Assembly: GCA_903909815.1 (NCBI GenBank)
Contig: CAIVXG010000207.1
Span: forward strand, 1 to 36,870
Direction of reading: 5' to 3'
Source of the DNA: an uncultured beta proteobacterium
GTDB lineage: Bacteria; Pseudomonadota; Gammaproteobacteria; Burkholderiales; Burkholderiaceae_C
DNA length: 36,870 nt
Below are positions 32,819 to 36,870 of this stretch, one piece after another. How positions within the stretch are numbered: position 1 is the first letter of the stretch; each line of letters begins with the position of its first letter. The translations under genes and the position numbers were made by a program. The notes under the pieces are model-generated. The model saw nothing but the letters and a program-made list of their open reading frames with translations, did no database searches and was not told the DNA's origin.

Positions 32819-34386
32819 GGAACGGCCGTCGAGTTCGTGCCGGCACCGGGCACTGGCGCAGCGCTGCTCTTGAAGGTCATCGCCTGCCATTGCGCCATGG
32901 TCTGCTCCAGACCCTGGGCCACCACCTTGAGATCGTGGCTTTCCATGGTTTGCGGCAACACGTCCAGTCCGATCGAGTTGTACAGCCGCCCCCAGGCGGC
33001 CTGGGCGTTGGAGTAGGAGGCGTAGCGCTGGTATTCGGCCAGCAGGGCGCGCGCTTCGCTGCGAATGAGTTCGAGTTCGGAGTCAAACTGGGATTGCGCC
33101 GCAGCCTGGGCAAATCCGAGCAAACGCTGATCGACGAGCAGACTTTCATCGGCGAATTCGAGCTCGGACAGGGCCAGACCATAGCGTTGCACGCCCACTC
33201 GAACCTGCGTCAAAACGGCCATGGACAGGGCCATGCGGCGCATGTCGTCAGCCTCGTTTTGCGCCTTCTGGGACCGCTGCAATGCCGGCCATTGCGTCAG
33301 CTTGAGCAGGTTCCAGGACATGTGCACGCTGGTCTCGACCCAGTGGCTGTTGTAGTTGTATTGATTGGAGTCGTACTGGGGCCCCAGGTCGATGCTCAGG
33401 TTTGGCCACAGCAGCACCTTGGCGGCCTTGATGTCGTTCTCGGTGACGCGCTTGCGGTACCACTCTTCCATGATCTCGGGGCGCATCTCCAGCGCCATGT
33501 GCTCGAGTTCGTCGAAATTGGTAGGTACGGCGGGCAGAGGGTTCTCGCTCTCCTCAGCCAGGGTGTAGCGCGTCCCCGGAGGCACCGACATCAGGGCCGT
33601 GAGCTCGGCCCGTGCCAGTTCCAGGTCCTGGCGCCGCAGCGTGAGCAGGTTGACAGCATCCAGCAAGGCGCGTTGATAGGCAAGCACCTGAGGCTGCGGC
33701 ATCAAGCCGTCGCGCTGTACCCGTTTGGAGCGGGCCAAAGCCTGATTGACCCGCAACAACAGGGAATCAACGCGACCAATCAGGCGCTGCGCGCCCAGTG
33801 CGCGCCAATAGCTGTTGCGCACGTCTTGCAACACGTTCTGCGCCACCTTGCGGCGGCGTTCGTCGGCCATCAGCACCTGATCGGCCTTTTGCTGGGCGCG
33901 GTAATAGGAGACGCCGAAATCCAGCACATTCCAGGAGAAGCTCAGGTTCGCCAGCGCCCGCTCCCGGTCCTGGGAGGTCGACGGACGCAGGGACTCCACC
34001 CGGTCGACAATGCCAATCGAGCGGCCGCCCGAATCGTTGTTGCGCCTGTCGTAGCCCGCGCCCGCCACCAAGCGCGGCAGCATCTCATAGCCGGCGACCT
34101 CGTTCAGGTTCTTGGTGAGTGCCGTCTCCATCAGCTTGAGACGGTAATCCAGGTTGTACTTCAGGGCGCGCGCCGCGGCCTCATGAAAACTGATGGGGCC
34201 GGTTACCGGTTCCTGATCGGCGTACATTGTCAACAGGTCCTGGCCCACGCGATCGCGAACCTCAGTATCGGTAAACGCCTGAGGTGTGAGCGTTCCACAA
34301 CCCACCAGCAGCAAGGGCAAAGCGCAAAGCGCGAACCGGCGTGCCGCAATAACAGGAGGCACGAAAAGTCTATTAGGAATGGTCAT
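32815..34386 (-). CDS. TolC-family outer membrane lipoprotein of the adhesin cassette
   Basis: A 523-residue outer-membrane efflux/secretion protein. The N-terminus has a lipoprotein signal, ending LCALPLLLVGC, with the lipid-modified cysteine in LVGC. The remainder shows the duplicated TolC (OEP) pattern: long helices (ARSKRVQRDGLMPQ, DELEHMALEMRPEIMEEWYRK) and beta stretches (LVAGAGYDRRNN; LSIDLGPQYDSNQYNYNSHW). ATG 34386 begins the signal peptide directly; ATG 34401 is also possible. Either start lies inside the end of the adhesin gene (14 or 29 bp overlap), so expression is probably coupled. It ends with an ATGA overlap to the short adaptor. Confidence 0.88.
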   Translation of the reverse strand: MTIPNRLFVPPVIAARRFALCALPLLLVGCGTLTPQAFTDTEVRDRVGQDLLTMYADQEPVTGPISFHEAAARALKYNLDYRLKLMETALTKNLNEVAGYEMLPRLVAGAGYDRRNNDSGGRSIGIVDRVESLRPSTSQDRERALANLSFSWNVLDFGVSYYRAQQKADQVLMADERRRKVAQNVLQDVRNSYWRALGAQRLIGRVDSLLLRVNQALARSKRVQRDGLMPQPQVLAYQRALLDAVNLLTLRRQDLELARAELTALMSVPPGTRYTLAEESENPLPAVPTNFDELEHMALEMRPEIMEEWYRKRVTENDIKAAKVLLWPNLSIDLGPQYDSNQYNYNSHWVETSVHMSWNLLKLTQWPALQRSQKAQNEADDMRRMALSMAVLTQVRVGVQRYGLALSELEFADESLLVDQRLLGFAQAAAQSQFDSELELIRSEARALLAEYQRYASYSNAQAAWGRLYNSIGLDVLPQTMESHDLKVVAQGLEQTMAQWQAMTFKSSAAPVPGAGTNSTAVP

Positions 34387-36870
34387 GGGTGTATTTTCCA
34401 TCAAGTGTGACCTGGTGACGAAGCTTGTCGGGGTGGGCCAAAGCGGTACGGGTTGTGGCTCCCCGCAACTGCTCTGTGAACGAAAGCGCAGTGCGCCGCA
34501 CGGGGGCCACCCGGGCGGCAACAACGACTTGAGGCTCGGTGCTGACGTCCGTATCGGATAGCGCCAGCGGTGCGCTCTGCTCGCGCTGCGGCGGCGGTGC
34601 TGGCTCAACCGGCGGCGCCGCTTGCGGGATGTCCGGACGGAACAATTCCGGCGTGGGCAAAGCGCGATCGCTGCTCAAGTTGATGCGGCCCAGCCGGCCG
34701 TTGACAACATGGTCCAACTGCGCAGCCCGGTCCCGCGAATCGTGCACCGCCTGCGTCACGTATTGCGTCGGGTCCAAGCCCAATCCGGTGCCGATGGAGG
34801 TACTCTGAACGTCGCCGTATTGCTCGATCCGGGGGTCGCTGAAGGTTGCAGAGTCGCTCGCTGTGCGTTCCTTCTGCAGGCCTTCGACGATGCCGTTGAT
34901 GAACGTGGCCGGGTGGAACGGGATCGGCAGGCGCAAGATCCGATCGAAATTGGAGCCGTCATAGAACACGCTGGGCTCGCGCGCCTGTTCGCCACCGGAC
35001 AGTGGAGCGCGTTCGGTGCTGACCCCCGCCGCCGGAGTCAATACCGGCGCAGCCAACTCGGGCGTTGGCACCGGGGGCGCGGTCACTGCAGCTGGCGCCA
35101 CCGCAACCGTCACTTGCGCTGTCGCCGTGCCGCCCTGGCCGTCGCTCGCCTCGTAGGAGAACACCACGTCGCCTTGCACGTCCGGGTTGGCGAGGGAACT
35201 CAGGCTGCCGTCGGCATTGATCGTAACCACGCCTTGAGGTAATGTCACCTTGGAACCCGGAACGACCGCGATACCCGCAATCTTGCTGACGCTCAATGTG
35301 TTGCCATCGACATCACTGTCATTGGCCAAGACCGGTATCGCGACCGACTCACCCGCCACCACGCTGGCGTGGTCGTTCTGAGCCACCGGCGGGTCGTTCA
35401 CTGCCGTGACGCTGATGCTGGCGACAGCGGTCGAGGTGTCACCATTGGCGTCGGTCAAGGTGTAGCTGAAGCTGTCGGGGCCGTTGTAGTTGGCGCTAGG
35501 CACATAGGTGAACGTGCCGTCCGCGCGCACCACCACCGTGCCATGGGCGGCATCGCTTGCCTTGCTCCAGACATTGCCACCATCACCCGACGGCTGATCA
35601 TTGGTCGCGAGATTGCCGCTCAGCAGCGTGTCTTCCGTCGCCACAAAGCTGTCGGCTTGCGCCAGTGGCAGGTCGTTCGTCCCAGTGATCGTCACGCTCA
35701 CGGTGCGCTGCGCCACCCCACCGTGAGCGTCGTCCACGCTCACGGTGAAGGTCTCAATCTTGGTCTGACCCGCCGCCAGGTACTCCAGAGCAGCGGCTGC
35801 AACGCTGTAATTCCATGTCACCACCCCGCCCGTGCCGCTGCCCGTGGTATCCGTCGTCTTGGTCGCCGTCAAGGTGCCCAGCGTCGTGCCCGTGGGCGTC
35901 ACGCTCGCCGTGTGCACGTCCGTCAGGTCTACGTCGCCAAAGGCGATGGTGTTGCTCGCCGTCAGGTTGCCAACTGGCGTGCCCATTTCGGTCAGGCCCG
36001 CTGTCAGGTTGGCCGTGCCGATCACCGGCGCGTCGTTTGTGCCTGTCACGGTGACACTCACGGTGCGCTGCGCCACGCCGCCATGGCCGTCGTTCACGCT
36101 CACAGTGAACTGCTCAAGCTTGGTCTGGCCTGCAGCCAGAAATTCCACCGTGCTGTCGGCCACCGAGTAGGTCCAGGTCAGGGCACCACCGGCACCGCTG
36201 CCCGTGGTGTCAGCGTCCTTGGACACGCTAAGTGTTCCCAGCGTCGCGCCAACGGGCATCGCGGCGATGGTGTGGACATCGCTCAAGTCCACGTCGGCAA
36301 AAGCCAGCGACCCGCTGTCAGTCAGATTGCCATTGGGCGTGATCTGTTCCGTCACGGCTCCGGTCAGCTTGGCGGCACTGACGATGGGCGCGTCGTTGGC
36401 CCCCGTCACGGTGATCTTGAGCGTGGTGTAGGCCTTGGCGCCGTCGCCGTCCTGGATGGCGTAGCTGAAGGTGTCCACGGCCGTGACGCCTGCGCCCAGC
36501 GCTTGGGCTTGAGCCGTGTCGGCCGTGTAGCTGTAGCTGCCATCGGCGTTCAGCGTCAGGTGCCCGTAGCTGCCCAGGAGCGAGGTGGCCACGTTGCCCG
36601 TGCCCACACTGGCCGCGTCGGCTGCCGTGCCGGCCTTCACGCCGATCACGCTGATGGGGTCGCCGTCCACGTCGGTGTCGCGTCCACCTGCAACCGAGCC
36701 GCTTTGGATCACGCCGCTGGCCGCGCTCACGTTCAGCGTGGCGTCCTGGCCCACCGCACCGGTGTCGGCTTGCGCCACGGGTGCGGGGTTGGTCACGGTG
36801 AAGTTAAAGCCTTGCGTGATCGCAGCGCTTTGGCTGTCCGTGGCCGTCACCACCACCGCATACACGCCAC
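34373..36870 (-). CDS. Large VCBS/cadherin-like repeat surface protein, C-terminal part (5' end outside window)
   Basis: About 830 residues are visible and the frame runs off the window edge, so the true start and length are unknown. Three VCBS-type domains come first (each ends with GANDAP, GTNDAP or GTNDLP), then two cadherin-like tandem-95 domains (ending AVNDPP and VAVAP). The final 240 residues are different: Pro-rich, with PSVFYDGSNFDRILRLP and a charged tail ending in the stop at 34373. Such domains bind calcium and occur in giant adhesins and biofilm proteins exported by type I systems. No RTX nonapeptides (GGxGxD) are visible in this part, so the export signal is not the classical type. 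The four downstream genes are probably its export or processing machinery. Confidence 0.85.
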   Translation of the reverse strand, partial: GVYAVVVTATDSQSAAITQGFNFTVTNPAPVAQADTGAVGQDATLNVSAASGVIQSGSVAGGRDTDVDGDPISVIGVKAGTAADAASVGTGNVATSLLGSYGHLTLNADGSYSYTADTAQAQALGAGVTAVDTFSYAIQDGDGAKAYTTLKITVTGANDAPIVSAAKLTGAVTEQITPNGNLTDSGSLAFADVDLSDVHTIAAMPVGATLGTLSVSKDADTTGSGAGGALTWTYSVADSTVEFLAAGQTKLEQFTVSVNDGHGGVAQRTVSVTVTGTNDAPVIGTANLTAGLTEMGTPVGNLTASNTIAFGDVDLTDVHTASVTPTGTTLGTLTATKTTDTTGSGTGGVVTWNYSVAAAALEYLAAGQTKIETFTVSVDDAHGGVAQRTVSVTITGTNDLPLAQADSFVATEDTLLSGNLATNDQPSGDGGNVWSKASDAAHGTVVVRADGTFTYVPSANYNGPDSFSYTLTDANGDTSTAVASISVTAVNDPPVAQNDHASVVAGESVAIPVLANDSDVDGNTLSVSKIAGIAVVPGSKVTLPQGVVTINADGSLSSLANPDVQGDVVFSYEASDGQGGTATAQVTVAVAPAAVTAPPVPTPELAAPVLTPAAGVSTERAPLSGGEQAREPSVFYDGSNFDRILRLPIPFHPATFINGIVEGLQKERTASDSATFSDPRIEQYGDVQSTSIGTGLGLDPTQYVTQAVHDSRDRAAQLDHVVNGRLGRINLSSDRALPTPELFRPDIPQAAPPVEPAPPPQREQSAPLALSDTDVSTEPQVVVAARVAPVRRTALSFTEQLRGATTRTALAHPDKLRHQVTLDGKYTHDHS
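35685..36400 (-). repeat. Tandem VCBS domain repeat at DNA level
   Basis: Two consecutive units of about 360 bp (about 36400-36045 and 36045-35685), coding for 120 residues each, remain highly similar in DNA. Shared blocks include CTCACGGTGCGCTGCGCCAC at 36057 and again at 35697. The protein copies share LAAGQTK, HGGVAQRTVSVT and GTND motifs. Such near-identical units recombine easily and may continue upstream beyond the window edge. Confidence 0.7.

Noticed and set aside
32725-34410. Long open frame (+) opposite the TolC lipoprotein gene
   Set aside because: Antisense to a complete TolC-family gene with a lipobox; the antisense product has no recognisable pattern.

Overview
The window is GC-rich DNA with mostly short intergenic gaps. 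It very probably comes from a betaproteobacterium of the order Burkholderiales, close to the Comamonadaceae. This rests on gene content: a methionine synthase whose homocysteine domain is a separate gene, a CcoG/RdxA protein, an RND pump operon containing a DUF2892 gene, and a DUF4395 membrane protein. I cannot name the genus from the sequence alone. No tRNA, rRNA, CRISPR array, transposase or phage gene was seen.

Layout. (1) 0.1-1.5 kb (+): a DUF4395 membrane protein and a SAM methyltransferase. (2) 1.6-7.7 kb (-): an RND efflux operon, read from the right as adaptor, pump, DUF2892 protein and TolC-type outer membrane protein, with its own promoter at 7.7 kb. (3) 8.0-13.2 kb: ccoG (-), a candidate small RNA (-) with an anti-Shine-Dalgarno loop and its own promoter and terminator, the metH homocysteine-methyltransferase domain (+), and penicillin-binding protein 1A (-). 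(4) 13.4-25.4 kb (+): a complete reductive pyrimidine-degradation locus. It holds preT, preA, hydA and a carbamoyl-amino-acid amidase, then a BMP-type ABC importer (binding protein, double ATPase, two permeases), then cytosine deaminase. Together these would import a nucleobase or nucleoside, deaminate cytosine to uracil, and convert uracil to beta-alanine, CO2 and ammonia. A consensus sigma-54 promoter lies just upstream of a near-perfect RutR-type operator before preT, and a second sigma-54-like element precedes the binding-protein gene. This predicts induction by nitrogen shortage combined with derepression by pyrimidines. (5) 25.4-28.6 kb: a formyltransferase-like/GcvR-like fusion protein (-), a threonine/serine dehydratase (+), an uncharacterised protein (-) and a 49-residue cysteine-rich small protein (+). 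(6) 28.6-36.9 kb (-): the 3' part of a large VCBS/cadherin-like surface protein, followed by four overlapping or closely spaced genes: a TolC-type lipoprotein, a short adaptor, a GAF-like adaptor, and a membrane M50 protease fused to an adaptor-like domain.

Five copies of an 84-88 bp inverted-repeat element occur in intergenic DNA. Four are inside the pyrimidine operon and one is upstream of the RND operon. Two copies are joined to a second repeat module. The most distinctive items are the adhesin/adaptor/protease cassette without an ABC ATPase, the sigma-54 plus RutR-box control region, the small RNA candidate, the repeat family and the fusion protein.
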